NCBI GenBank assembly: GCA_958450365.1
Contig: CAUEEP010000170.1
Location: forward strand, 62,001-126,000
DNA from: Mesorhabditis belari
Lineage: Eukaryota > Nematoda > Chromadorea > Rhabditida > Rhabditidae
DNA: 64,000 nucleotides
Direction: 5' to 3'
Below the pieces are notes generated by a model. The model saw only the letters and a list, made by a program, of their open reading frames with translations, was not told where the DNA came from and made no database searches. The position numbers were made by a program, and so were the translations under genes. Positions 20,446 through 31,200 of this stretch are shown here, piece after piece (within the stretch, counting starts at the first letter, position 1; each line of letters begins with the position of its first letter).

Positions 20446-21373
20446 AGTGTGTTCCTCGCGAGTAATGCGTTTTTTAAAAAACTTGCGCAAAAAATTACCG
20501 TACTTTTAGCAAAAATTATTGCAAAAAATGACACAAAAATCACGAGCCCCGCATTATATACGACACTTTTTAAAGATACTCAGCCGTTTAACTGATTTGG
20601 TGGGAAATTCCCTTCCAATGTAAAAAAAGGATTTTTTTTTAAAACCTGCGCAAAACATTGCTTTTATATTTTTTTTCGCGCAGGCGCACTTTTTAGAAAA
20701 CGCATTACTCGACAACTACTCGAGCTATTACTCGACAATTACTCGAACTATTACTCGACAACTACTCGAGCTATTACTCGAACTATTACTCGACAACTAC
20801 TCGAGCTATTACTCGACAATTACTCGAGCTATTACTCGACAACTACTCGAGCTATTACTCGACAATTACTCGAGCTATTACTCGAACTATTACTCGACAA
20901 CTACTCGAGCTATTACTCGAACTATTACTCGACAACTACTCGAGCTATTACTCGACAATTACTCGAGCTATTACTCGACAACTACTCGAGCTATTACTCG
21001 ACAATTACTCGAGCTATTACTCGAACTATTACTCGACAACTACTCGAGCTATTACTCGAACTATTACTCGACAACTACTCGAGCTATTACTCGACAATTA
21101 CTCGAGCTATTACTCGACAACTACTCGAGCTATTACTCGACAATTACTCGAGCTATTACTCGAACTATTACTCGACAACTACTCGAGCTATTACTCGACA
21201 ATTACTCGAGCTATTACTCGACAACTACTCGAGCTATTACTCGACAACTACTCGAGCTATTACTCGAACTATTACTCGAACTATTACTCGACAACTACTC
21301 GAGCTATTACTCGAGTAAAAAATCCTCCTGCACCTTTACTCGAGTGATTACTTACTCGCGAGGAACACACTCT
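20446..21373. repeat. Inverted-repeat element carrying a minisatellite
   Basis: The outer ends AGAGTGTGTTCCTCGCGAGT (20446) and its inverse (21354-21373) enclose an inner inverted pair (AATGCGTTTTTTAAAAAACT with GCGCAA near 20464, inverse near 20680-20707). Then a long array (about 20707-21320) of 12 bp variants of ACTCGACAACT, ACTCGAGCTATT and ACTCGAACTATT follows. A smaller relative with AGAGTGTGTTTC ends is at 23194-23330. Non-coding. Confidence 0.9.
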
Positions 21374-21590
21374 ATTCAAAATCAAAGCATCAAATAAGAT
21401 TTTTCACAGAAAAGAGCTACTTTTCTTCACAGAATGTAAGCAAAAAACGTACATTCAGATTTGAAGAAAAAAACAAACATTTAGATTCAGTCATTCTTTT
21501 GTGTATTAGTTTATTAAATCGATTTTACACAATAAACCGTTCTTGCTTCTTTAAGAATGATTTTACGCGAAAAGGAATATTTATTTCTTT

Positions 21591-22175
21591 GCCATCATTG
21601 TCACAAATTCCTCATAATTGATTTTCCCATCACCATTCACATCAGTCGCTTCAATCATTTCCTCGACTTCTTCTTCGGTTAATTTTTCGCCCAATGATGT
21701 CATCACATGGCGTAATTCTTCAGCCGAAATAAAACCATTTTGATCCTTGTCGAAAACCTGAAACTTTCTTATTTTCTTTTATTTCTTATTTCTTATTTAA
21801 GTGATATTTTCATTTTATGCTAATGCTTAAATTAAAATTTGCATTAGAAAAAGCATAGAGTTATGTAGATTAAGAATATTTAACTATCAAAAAACAAACC
21901 TGAAACGCCGCCCGAAGCTCTTCAGAGTTAACAATGGGATTTTTCATCTTCCTCGCCATCATTTGAAGAAACTCGGGAAAGTCGACGGTTCGATTTCCAT
22001 CCGAATCCCCCTCATTGATCATCGCTTGTAACTCAGCTTCACTCGGATTTTGTCCCATTGTCCTCAGAACTGTTCCCAATTCTTTTGCCGTGATCGTACC
22101 ATTCCCATCTCGATCAAATTGTGAAAATACTTGCCTTAACTCGGCGATTTGCCCCTCCGAAAGCTCTTCATCCAT
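21591..22175 (-). CDS. Calmodulin-like EF-hand protein
   Basis: Two exons, 22175-21900 and 21757-21591, join in phase 0 to give about 147 residues, the length of calmodulin. Four EF-hand loops are readable: [36 protein letters not shown] and [12 protein letters not shown]. Alignment to calmodulin is continuous ([29 protein letters not shown]). Oddities: loop II has Arg at position 6, normally Gly, and Gly replaces Val just before it, so loop II may bind calcium poorly. The start is taken at MDEELSEGQ by homology; an upstream in-frame ATG at 22196 (MISSDCF) is possible. It is likely a paralogue rather than canonical calmodulin. Confidence 0.9.
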
Positions 22176-22754
22176 AAAACAATCCGAAGAAATCATTTGA
22201 AGTTTCAATTTGAATAAGTAAAGTTTATAAAGATTTTCTGGAATCAATGAAAAGTAAATGGGAAAGAGAACGGCCGTGAGAATGCAATTAGAACAACATT
22301 TTTGGATTTGAAAGAAGAAAGCCACTAAAAATCTCACGGACTACAAAATTTCTTTGCCCTGAGTTTTGGGATTTTGTTGTTTTACGGTTTTTCGAAGCAC
22401 AAAAATCGATCAAGACCAAAATTTTCTAGAATCCGTCTATCAAACAAAGTGACAAATGAAGAAACAAAACAAAAACAATAGGAGAAGTTTTTCAAGCCGT
22501 TTTCGGCAATTTTTGGCATTCAATTTCCAAAAACACTTTCCCTTTCATGATTACTTGAAAATTCTTTCTATCATTTTGACAATTCTTACGGTAAGTAGCA
22601 TAAAATGCAAATTTAAATTGTATGCTACTTACCGTAAGAAGAGGGAGTGAATCTGGGGAGTGAGAGACGGCGGAAATAGGAAGATGAGAGAGCATCGCCC
22701 TCGCAGAGACGCGAGACAACACGACTGTGTGTACCTTCCATGTGTCTCCGAGGA

Positions 22755-22811
22755 AAAAGTGGCATCTGGCACACGGCCGGTCCACATAGGGCAACAGAGA
22801 CCCTAATCTTC
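22755..22811 (+). promoter_or_regulatory. Putative SL RNA proximal promoter element
   Basis: CATCTGGCACACGGCCGGTC at about 22763 is conserved at the same distance upstream of the minus-strand SL1 gene (near 24580), and partly (CTTCTGGCACAGGAGG, near 23732) upstream of the variant at 23781. Position and conservation suggest the snRNA-type element near -50. Confidence 0.6.
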
Positions 22812-22908
22812 GGTTTAATTACCCAAGTTTGAGGTTAGCATTAACCCCGAGACCCTCCAACAGTGTCTCGAAAAAATTTTGGAACGCGTCTCCGCTAGGG
22901 GATGCACA
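22812..22908 (+). ncRNA. SL1 spliced-leader RNA
   Basis: Begins with the exact 22-nt nematode SL1 leader (GGTTTAATTACCCAAG then TTTGAG, 22812-22833) followed by the splice donor GTTAGC. An Sm-type site AATTTTGGAACG lies near 22876-22887 and a terminal stem-loop (GCGTCTCC/GGGGATGC) ends near 22905, giving about 97 nt. This RNA donates its leader to pre-mRNAs by trans-splicing. Upstream DNA (about 22755-22811) is shared with the copy at 24442-24538, including CATCTGGCACACGGCCGG, a likely proximal sequence element. Confidence 0.95.
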
Positions 22909-23129
22909 AATAAATAAATAAATGTGAAATGGGTTGAAGCTTTGAGGCTTGATTTCATTTTTATCGTGATTCATCAAGAAATGTCAACTCTTCGCTTTTA
23001 ATTTAATATCAAGTTTGTTGATCCTAAACGAGAGCCAGAGTCTTTGAGACAATTTCAGAATACGCTGCGAAGGGATCAAGCTTGCTGGGAAAAGGCTATT
23101 TGCCTCGATCCGGCTCGACCGCTAAACTG

Positions 23130-23680
23130 AAAAGTTATTGAAGATAGAGAATGCACAAATAAACTAAAAATGGGAAATGAGTTGAAGCTAGAGTGTGTTT
23201 CTTTCAAGTAATAATGCAAAATAGGAAACAGAACTTGACTGAATATTTTTAAAACAAAGTAATTTGTTTTTATTTTTAAAAAATATTCAGTCAATGTTCT
23301 TTTCTATTTTGCACTATTACTTGAGAGGAACACAGTTGAAGTTGAAGTTGAAGCTTTCTAGTTGAAGCTTTCTAGTTGAAGCGTTCTAGTTGAAGCGTTC
23401 TAGTTGAAGCGTTCTAGTTGAAGCGTTCTAGTTGAAGCTTTCTAGTTGAAGCGTTCTAGTTGAAGCGTTTAATGCTTTATTTCATCGTGATTTATCAAAG
23501 AATGTGTCAACTCTTCACTCCACCTGGAAAAACGTTCACTATATGGTTCAGAAAAGTTTGAAAATAAAGGGTTCTCCTAGTGCTTCATTTCCAGCATCAT
23601 TTTGTCGTTTTAAGATGAGTGAGATTCCGAGTAGTTGCTTTCCTTTTGGAGAATTTCGAAGCTTCTAGCCGAAATGGCGG
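23130..23680. repeat. Dispersed repeat R23, with TAGTTGAAGCGTTC array
   Basis: This block contains an inverted-repeat core (23194-23330, ATATTCAGTC arms), a tandem array of the 14 bp unit TAGTTGAAGCGTTC (23350-23465) and a tail to CTTCTAGCCGAAATGG near 23675. The whole block recurs in reverse orientation at about 48395-48830. A weaker piece is at 22935-23005. It lies between two SL RNA genes. Confidence 0.85.
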
Positions 23681-23780
23681 TCGAATGTGAGTGTGGGAGG
23701 TGTACTTTGGGGGAAGCTCACAATCGCACGCCTTCTGGCACAGGAGGCAGATAGATAACGAGAAAGGGACCGCGAAAGTC

Positions 23781-23873
23781 GGTTTAATTACCCAAGTTAG
23801 AGGTTGGTATAAACCCCGAGAACCTTAAAGTCTCTCGAGAAATTTTGGAGCGGATTTCCCTTTTGTGAAGTCC
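23781..23873 (+). ncRNA. SL1-variant spliced-leader RNA
   Basis: The leader differs from SL1 at one base (AAGTTAGAG instead of AAGTTTGAG), followed by donor GTTGGT, an Sm-type site AATTTTGGAGCG (23840-23851) and a compensating terminal stem (GGATTTCC/GTGAAGTCC). The body and upstream region are much more diverged than between the other two copies, though the overall RNA architecture is kept. It could be a functional variant leader or an early pseudogene. Confidence 0.8.
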
Positions 23874-24085
23874 ACAAATATCATAGTGAGCAATTGGGTT
23901 TGAATCCTTTTTGAAACTCTAATCCAAAAGAATCACCCTACCCGGCTGATCTTGTAAGTTGTATACTGTAAAGAGAAGATAAAGTTGGCAATTTAAAAAG
24001 CAATCGATCTACCTTGTTAATTTGGGCAAAATTGATTTTCAAACGGCTAGACCGATGTAAATGTAAAAGGCAAAAATGCAAAAAA

Positions 24086-24202
24086 CTTTCGGCAATCGGG
24101 ATTCCCAAGCCGTCTCCGATCCAAGTACTAACCGAGCCCAACGTTGCTTAACTTGGCAGATCGGACGGGATGCCGTGTTTTCAACGTGGTATGGTCGTAA
24201 GC
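24086..24202 (-). rRNA. 5S ribosomal RNA
   Basis: Read on the minus strand it begins GCTTACGACCATACCACG and continues with CCCGTCCGATCTGCCAAG, GTTAGTACTTGGATCGG and GAGACGGCTTGGGAATCC, matching the conserved nematode 5S sequence with its internal polymerase III control regions. The 3' end is less conserved (GATTGCCGAAAG) and is followed by a T-run that would end transcription. Helix I is imperfectly paired, so the 3' end or function is slightly uncertain. It is flanked by SL RNA genes. Confidence 0.9.
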
Positions 24203-24441
24203 AAATGTGCGGCTGTAGAGATTCCTCCGAGCCGAGATTCCTCAAGAAATCTCTTGAATCCAAATCCACAACTTCACCCTTTCATCTCTCATCGTAAGCT
24301 TTGTTTTCACTATTTCAGTTGTCTCTCCCCGTCCAACACTCGCTTACCCACCGTTTCACTGAAAGTGAATCAACCTCCCCTTTAATAAACTATGAAAAAT
24401 GAAATCAAATCTGAAAGCCATTTCAAATTCCTAGTTCATTT

Positions 24442-24538
24442 GTGCATCCCCTAGCGGGGAGGCGTTCCAAAATTTTTTTCGAGACACTGTTGGAAGGTCT
24501 CGGGGTTAATGCTAACCTCAAACTTGGGTAATTAAACC
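24442..24538 (-). ncRNA. SL1 spliced-leader RNA
   Basis: An exact SL1 leader at 24538-24517, then the GTTAGC donor, an Sm-type AATTTTGGAACG site and a GCCTCCCCGCTAGGGGATGC stem-loop. Over its full length it is nearly identical to the plus-strand copy at 22812, including the upstream region with CATCTGGCACACGGCCGG, so the two form inverted duplicates about 1.6 kb apart. Confidence 0.95.
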
Positions 24539-24728
24539 GAAGAGTGAGGCTTCTGTCGCCCTATGTGGACCGGCCGTGTGCCAGATGCTAATTTTTCCTA
24601 CGAGATATACAAAAAAGTACACACAGTACTGTCGTCTCGCGTCTCTGCGAGGGCTGACGCTCTCTCATGTTCACAAATTTTCACTTTAAACTTTATTTAC
24701 TGACATTTTTTGAAAGAATTGACACAGA

Positions 24729-26829
24729 TCAAATGGTTCCTCGAGCATTCCAGAATCTCTCAATTGCTTCCTGCATCCTTTCGCGATAAATTCGTATCGG
24801 ATCCGGGCTGATGGCTAAAATTGAAAATAATTGAATAGAATTCTGTCAAGGTTGGAATAAATGTTCCTTTCCCACTTGTTAACGATTATCTTATTCACAA
24901 TTTCTTAAATACTGAACTAGGTCCCGCTTAACCCTTAGATTGCCAAAAAGAACTGGGAATCCCATTTTGTAGTATTCAATTGTCAAGAGACTTTGGCTAA
25001 GATAATCAAAAAGATATTCCGTCTGGCCTTTATCCAAGTATACTGAGATAGTAATCAAACTTAGCACTTGTCAAAAAAAGTTTGTCATTATAAGTCATTG
25101 TAAATTGTAAATTGTACCCACCATCAGATCTTCTCACAAATTCGCACATGATATCAAGAAGTTGCCTCAAATCCTCCAGGCAAATGTAGACCAAACCAGC
25201 GAATTCCATCTTGCAGGAATGAGCGGCTGACTCCAAACGGAACTCCCGATGAAAGAAGGTATTTGTATACGGTGGATTGAGACCAATCAGTAACCCCGAT
25301 CTGACCGTTTCCTCTCCATTTAGATCATCCGAGGGACAAAATCTTTGATCTTCACCCACATAAACTGGTTTCACCAACCAAGCTCTTTCTTTACACGACC
25401 AAAAATGAAAGCCACGAGATAGATCTTTTGAGCAAATCTCCCTTAGAAGAGTTTCAAGTAAATATAAATGAGTAATCCGATAGCGATGAATGTTCTCCCA
25501 ATGATGCAATAGACGAAATGATCGCTCAAATAGTGAATGAATCTCGAGAAACTGTAGCTGATTCAGTTTTTTACATGTTGAATATTTGATTTGGGGTAAA
25601 GAGTGGTCTAACGACAACTTTGGGAAATTTTCAACTGGACACGGTTCTAAACAAGAGCACTTCTCGAAAATTTTGTCTTTCGGGAGTGAATCCCAGAAGT
25701 AAATGTAGTCTAGAAATGGGTTTTCATCGAGTTTCCAATTCCATTCTTGAAATTCTTCACTTTGATCGAATTTTATCGATAGTATCACAGAGTCAATGAA
25801 CTTTTGAGACTCTTCATCAAATTTCCATGGCTTTTTTGCCTCAACTTTTGAATAAGCAATAACTTGATCCCTTTTCTCAATCAAAACCCGTCGAATCTTA
25901 TCAATATCAATAGTGGTTTTACTCTGCGATTCCGGCTCAAAAACCTCTTTCCTCACCTGATCATAGATTTGGATTTCCCGCAAATCTCTCGTGAATGCCA
26001 ACCCAGCCCAACTAATCTTGCACCACTCGTTTCTCGAGTCACCCACGTAATGAGTATCATAAAGTTTTCTTCTAGTAAACACTTTCTCCACTTCTTGTAT
26101 GTTATGAATAGCTATGTCAAGTAAATCGATGAGTTCCACCCATGAGAGTTTCAACGATTGACAGTTCCACAATGTTGCAACCGAGAACTCCACACAGAAA
26201 TCCTGATAGTAGAAATCTTGACTCACGACGCAAGCGAATCTTTGTAACGCGGAGACAATTGGCTCCACAATTTCCATTTCCTCAGCGTATTCGTTTAGGA
26301 CACAATGCACGTCTCGATGCTTTTTTGAGAAGAAATTATCACCAGTCCATTGCTGGATTTGAGCAGTTCCCTCCAATAATTGCTTCTTCTCCACATTGCT
26401 TAAAGCTTCCCATTTAAAAGCACTCAAGAACCAATCTATTAGAGAGCATCGGACATCATTCACGTCATAGATCTCTTGACGAAAATAACCTAACTCCAAA
26501 TTTCCGTAGCCTAGTGGCTTGTGAAGGCTCATCGCGTCATTCTCTGGTAGCTTTGTTACAGTCATTTTTTGGAAATCCGTTTTGAGATCAAGTTTTTCCA
26601 TGTATTCTAGCCAAAGCTCTTCATTCTCTGGGTCGATTTTTGGTTTGCTCGTTTCCGGTCTTTCTTCTTTATTCTTCTTGTTCTTATCAACAGTTTCGCC
26701 AAAAGTGATAGTTGGAATCTTCCAATTTTCCAAATTTTCCGAATCTTTTACCAAACAAAGTCCATCGGGGATTTTTAGGCGATCTTGCCGAGGTTTTGAT
26801 TCTGGTTCTGGACGAAAGTTGAGAAAAAG
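24729..26829 (-). CDS. Unrecognised protein, large exon of about 590 codons
   Basis: A long open frame runs from a TTTCAG acceptor (exon start 26829) to about 25068. A GTGCTA donor there joins in phase to a last exon 24814-24729 (ISPDPIRIYRERMQEAIERF, TGA). There is no in-frame ATG in the first part, so either an upstream exon exists or translation starts at MEKLDLKTDF (near 26602). The N-terminal part is Lys/Glu/Pro rich (DKNKKNKEERPE); the rest is globular, with many aromatic residues and an acidic bias. No signal peptide, membrane segment or known motif is recognised. Confidence 0.7.
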
Positions 26830-27010
26830 CTGAAATACTAGATTATCGATAAAGTTAAAGATAACGAATTAACTAATAACTCTGGTCGATAAACTAATAA
26901 ATTCCAAATCACTAAACTTAAAGCGATTGGGTATATGTTATTCGCGGTTTAGAATACCAAAGGAGGTAGCTGTAAGGCATAAGGCCCTATCCTGGCGGCA
27001 ATGGGATACG

Positions 27011-27090
27011 TGTCGGTGTAGCTCACTAGTAGAGCGTTCGAATCATGGCGCCGACCATGTTTTGTATTCCCAACCCCAATCCATAAAAGG
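27011..27090 (+). pseudogene. tRNA-like relic
   Basis: GGTGTAGCTCACTAGTAGAGCG resembles a D-arm/A-box and GTTCGAATC lies directly after, where an anticodon arm should be. No cloverleaf can be folded. Possibly the head of a tRNA-derived repeat. Confidence 0.25.
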
Positions 27091-27192
27091 ACCGGCGTGT
27101 CCAACGCACGAACCTCTTTCAAATCTTTCGTTTTATCCAATCCCATTTGAGCATCATAACGCTTTTCCAAATCAATTTCTTTAGAAGAACAC

Positions 27193-29280
27193 CTAAAAGT
27201 GACATTTGACCTGAAAATTTAGCTTCCCGTACTTCAATACAAGATCATAAAGTAGCTTAACGTTTGGACAAGTTGTTGGAGTAAAAATTAGGTCACTTGG
27301 GAGATCTCTAAAATAGATCTCTTGTTTTCGACAAGTTAGAAATGGTCAACTACTTTCTTTCGATGAGCTCCCAAAGGGTCAATCCGGCTCCGAAGACATC
27401 ACACTTTTGTACCTCCTGTAAAATTGATCAGATAAAGTAAAAGATAAAATAAGTTATAGTCGAATTTCTAGGTTTTAAATCTCGCTCAAGCGAATTTTAA
27501 GTTCAAATTTTATTTTGTAAAATAAAAAATGAGCTGACAGTTAACAAATGAGTCAAAAAAAAATGGTCCATCAGACATAGCTTTCACTATTTTTCTTTGA
27601 TAAAATCTTAGTATTGTGTTTCGAATTTAGATTCGAACTTTAGATTTCGAGTTTAGATAGCTTTGGATTTCGAACTTTGGAAAGTCAAAAAGCTAGTTAA
27701 AGTTGACTTTCGGGTAAAAAAAGCGTTAATTGATTCGAAATCTAAAGCTATCTAAGCTCGAAATCTAACCTACAAAGTAAAAAAAGTAAAAATTTTAGCA
27801 ACGCTTGTTTCCTAATAAATGTTTCCTAATCCGAACAACCTAATAGTTAAACTCGACTTTCGGGTAAAAAAGAAAAGCGTTAATTGATAAACTTCTTTGT
27901 TTGTCACAATATAAACTTTAATTACCTTAAAAGACAAATTCTTTTTCAGCAAAATCTCGGGTGCCATGTATTTCGGTGTACCCGCAAAAGTATTCATATC
28001 ATTCCCATCAAATCGTTTGATCACCCCAAAATCGCCAAGTTTCAGCGTGAAGTCATCAGTCACAAAAATACTAAACTGTTTTATTGTTAAAAATTTCACA
28101 AATCTCATAATTACTTGTCGGGTTTTATATCACGATGAGCGATTGCGATAAGATCGGATTTGAGATAGACGAGCGCCGAGAAAATCTCCTCCGCCCATTT
28201 CACAATAGACGCCACCGAGTAGTTGATTTTTGAGTTTTTAATCACTGAAATCAATCAATACTGGTTTCTTTTTGAACTTCAATTGTACTTTCAATTGTAC
28301 TTTCAATTGTACTTTCATTGTACTTTCAATTGTACTTTCAATTGTACTTTCAATTGTACTTTCAATTGTACTTTCAATTGTACTTTCAATTGTACTTTCA
28401 ATTGTACTTTCATTGTACTTTCAATTGTACTTTCAATTGTACTTTCAATTGTACTTTCAATTAGTATTGTTGTTAATTTGTTGAACTAACCATTTCTCAA
28501 CGATCCTCGCTCACAATATTCCATAAAAATTAGATATTTCCCCGGTTTCTGTGGAAAGTCATGCGGTCGATCCTTGTATTTCACAATATTTCGGTGAGCG
28601 ACTTTCTTGAGAATTCTCATTTCTTTGTGCTGATCTTCTCGATTCGGCTCTCGGAAAAGCTCCTTCATTACGAGTTGTCTGTAATGAAAAATCAATGAAA
28701 TTCAAAAATACAACTAATTAATAAAAATCTGTACCGTATTTATTTCTAATAGAAGCGTATGCGGTTCTATTTTTCAATTAATCCACAAAATTGCTTCTAT
28801 TAGAGGCTGCGTTTCTATTTTTTGATGATTTAAAAAAAATTGATGAAATAGTTCGTAGAAAGTAGAAAGAAAACTTTAGCGCGAGTACCCCTTTAAGACA
28901 GAATTTAATTGCCTAAGTACCAAAAATTCTAAATTCTAAATTCGATCTAAATAAGCTGATTACTTAATTGCGAGAAAAACTTATCAAAATTGCCATCGCT
29001 TATGCAAAATAAATGATAAAGAATGGAATTTTTCTCAAGGAAATATATTATAATCATTAAAGGCTCAAAATTTAGGATATTCAGTCTACTAAGCTGAATA
29101 TCCATCGTTGTTTCTTCTATTAGAAGGTTGGGCTTCTATTTTTTAATCATCTCACAAAATTGCTTCTATTAGAATAAATACGGTATCTCGAACATACAGT
29201 TGATCCTTTTGAATTTTAAATGTCGTCCCAAAACCGCCACTTTCGAGTAAGCAGCTTTCCCAGCCATTTAGAGAATCCAT
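27193..29280 (-). CDS. Small Ser/Thr protein kinase, C-lobe truncated
   Basis: Six exons join in phase: 29280-29198, 28678-28491, 28244-28115, 28070-27926, 27415-27354 and 27307-27193 (TAG), about 240 residues. Kinase landmarks in order: glycine loop LLESGGFGTTF, lysine in VMKELF, helix C EMRILKKVAHRNIVK, hinge FMEYCERGSL, catalytic loop HRDIKPDN, LGDFG, activation end GTPKYMAPE, then DVFGAGLTLWELIE. It resembles the NEK/IKK-like part of the kinome. The C-lobe ends soon after subdomain IX, shorter than a normal kinase domain (about 260). All catalytic residues are present. Intron 1 contains a MITE and intron 2 a 12 bp tandem array. Confidence 0.82.
28275..28462. repeat. Tandem 12 bp array (TTTCAATTGTAC)
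   Basis: About 15 copies of TTTCAATTGTAC, two of them shortened to TTTCATTGTAC, within intron 2 of the kinase gene. Repetitive open frames result from the array. Confidence 0.95.
28732..29185. mobile_element. MITE with TACCGTATTTATTTCTAATAG ends
   Basis: About 454 bp; ends TACCGTATTTATTTCTAATA and its inverse, plus subterminal inverted blocks with AAAATTGCTTCTATTAGA. It sits in kinase intron 1. The related motif GCTTCTATTAGAG is seen at 59850-59880. Confidence 0.75.
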
Positions 29281-29739
29281 TTTCAATAAACGATTAGGAA
29301 TTTCCAGTTCAGGTATTTTGAAAATTTGAAAAGCTTAAGAAATGAATTTTATCGCCATTTTATGACGGTTATATGCAGAAAAGGGAGCAAAGGAAACGGC
29401 TGCTTTACATTGCGCAATTTAAATATAGCAAAAGTCTCTTTGCGCTTTCAGTGTTTCTGAAAACGAATCAAAGTGAAAAATCGATAAAATAAGGTAAAAA
29501 TTTGGTGAGATCATAGTCACAAAATATTCCTTTGTCAAACATTTCGTTGAGTGCAGTTTCGGATACCATTTTGCGAAATGTTCACAGAGGAAATTGTGCG
29601 AATGTTTGTTGAAGAAGAACTTTTGAAGAACTACATTCGATGCTCGATGTTTCCTCGATGTTTCCCGAGAAACACTGTTGACAGAAATATTGATCGATCG
29701 ATGCAATGAGCTTTCTTTTGTTTTCTCTTCTGAAACCGA

Positions 29740-30250
29740 TCTCCAGCAATTTCCCATTCAACTCGTTTCTCAAATTTTCGATTTGCCGAGTTTCTGGGAC
29801 GACGAGGAGTTCTGTGCTGGAAATGATAAGGCTCGATTTGACTGAAGTTGTAAAATTCTTTGTAGAAAGAACGGACTATCTTTGGAATACAAATCCGTTA
29901 TGCAAAGAATTTCGATTTTTGTGGGTAAAAGTGTGAATTGATCAACTCATTTGCCCCATTTAGCCAAAGCGCCGACAAGTGTAACCGATCAAAATTGAAC
30001 TTCAAGCAATCATTTCGTCGTGAAATTCTCTCGTTCACCCAAATGGCCAATATCACTTCGAATATTTTCGACTTCATGAATTACGCGGCCGCAACTTTGG
30101 TATGCGGGAATGGGACTGCAGATTATGGAATCCCGGAAGGCTACGACAATTTCTGGGTGGATTTCAAGCAGGATATTTCGTATTTGATTTCAATTTATGA
30201 TCTAAAAGGGATTGATGGTGGTGCATTATTGCCGTGTCGGTCGTTTCGTC
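29740..30250 (+). CDS. Cys-containing exons, possibly secreted protein
   Basis: Two exon-like stretches. The first (about 29740-29930) has FWDDEEFCAGNDKARF and, after a one-base shift, EVVKFFVERTDYLWNTNPLC. The second follows a TTTAG at about 29963 and runs QSADKCNRSKLNFKQSF ... LVCGNGTADYGIPEGYDNFW ... ALLPCRS. Spaced cysteines and aromatic-rich sequence resemble nematode secreted domains of the DUF19 sort, but I am not sure. The frame change within the first stretch may be decay or an assembly error. Confidence 0.45.
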
Positions 30251-30956
30251 AAAGATGCGCGGTCGTCAATGTGTTAATGCTAAAAAGGAAACACACTTAC
30301 CAATACGGCCAACGTTAACAACTTTAAGTTCCTTTTTTCAAAATTATTGTCTTTTGTGCTGTTGCTTGCCTAGAAACACCTGTGGAAAGCCGACTGTGCC
30401 GGATTTGAGGGTGTCTTCCTAATATATCATTTATGGTTTATGGAGTTTGTTGGCTTAAATTTAAGTCTGGAATCGGATCTCAAAGCCTTTTAAGTCCTCA
30501 TGTTCAAATTTCTGAGATTTGGTTATTCATTTTGATCTCTGGTCCAAATCGGCCGCTTCGCAAAAGATGCGCGGTCGTCAATGTGTTAAAATAAAATAGA
30601 ATTATCTACCCAAGGACTGGAGATGTCTGGAGCTATGGCTGCTTCCAGTTTTGGCTGAAAATTTTTCAATATATTCTGTTATTTGATCATTTAAAAATAT
30701 AGACTACACAACTACGAAAAAGTGGCAAAAATTTGCTCGCAGATCAGCGAAAATCGAGATGAATGGCTTAAAAGGGTCAAAAAAAAACGAATAATCCGCT
30801 TTTGAATGGGGAAAATTGGAACATGTGTACCCCAATTTTTGAGTTTTCCATTTTGAAAGCTACACAATTGTCAAAAATGCATCGATTCTTTATATTTTGC
30901 TGTTTCTTGCAAGGTTAGACAAGTTAGAGATTTTCTGTTAAACATTTACATATATT

Positions 30957-31200
30957 GCCGCCATGGTCGACTGGTTAAGAGTTTTGAATCTTAGTCGGGA
31001 GGTCAAGGGTGTTCGTTCCTAGGAGTAAACGGATATGGACTAGAATTTGGGTTAAGTTAAAGAGAGTGGATCCTTTTGATATCCCACCATCTCTAACACC
31101 CCGACAACCGAACTGAACTCCTCCAACGTATTAGTCCCTGTGAAATGACCGACCTATCTTTATTATATGAAGATATGTATCTTTATTTACAGTAGTACGA
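30957..31200 (+). repeat. tRNA-derived SINE-like sequence
   Basis: The head resembles a Leu/Ser tRNA (GCCGCCATGGTCGACTGGTTAAGAG, with a poor B-box GTGTTCGTTCC about 45 bp later), followed by a non-tRNA body and an AT-rich tail (TATCTTTATT). A single copy here, so SINE status is a guess. Confidence 0.3.

Noticed and set aside
20707..21320. CRISPR-like regular repeat array
   Set aside because: Units are contiguous 12-mers with no unique spacers; this is a eukaryotic minisatellite.
22640..22925. Read at first as a SINE family (three copies at 22.8, 23.8, 24.5 kb with AAAT tails)
   Set aside because: The conserved core is the SL1 leader followed by donor, Sm-type site and 3' stem, so these are SL RNA genes.
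28223..28489. Repetitive ORFs (QLYFQLYF / FNCTFNCT)
   Set aside because: Produced by the 12 bp intronic array; no start context and different amino acids in each frame.
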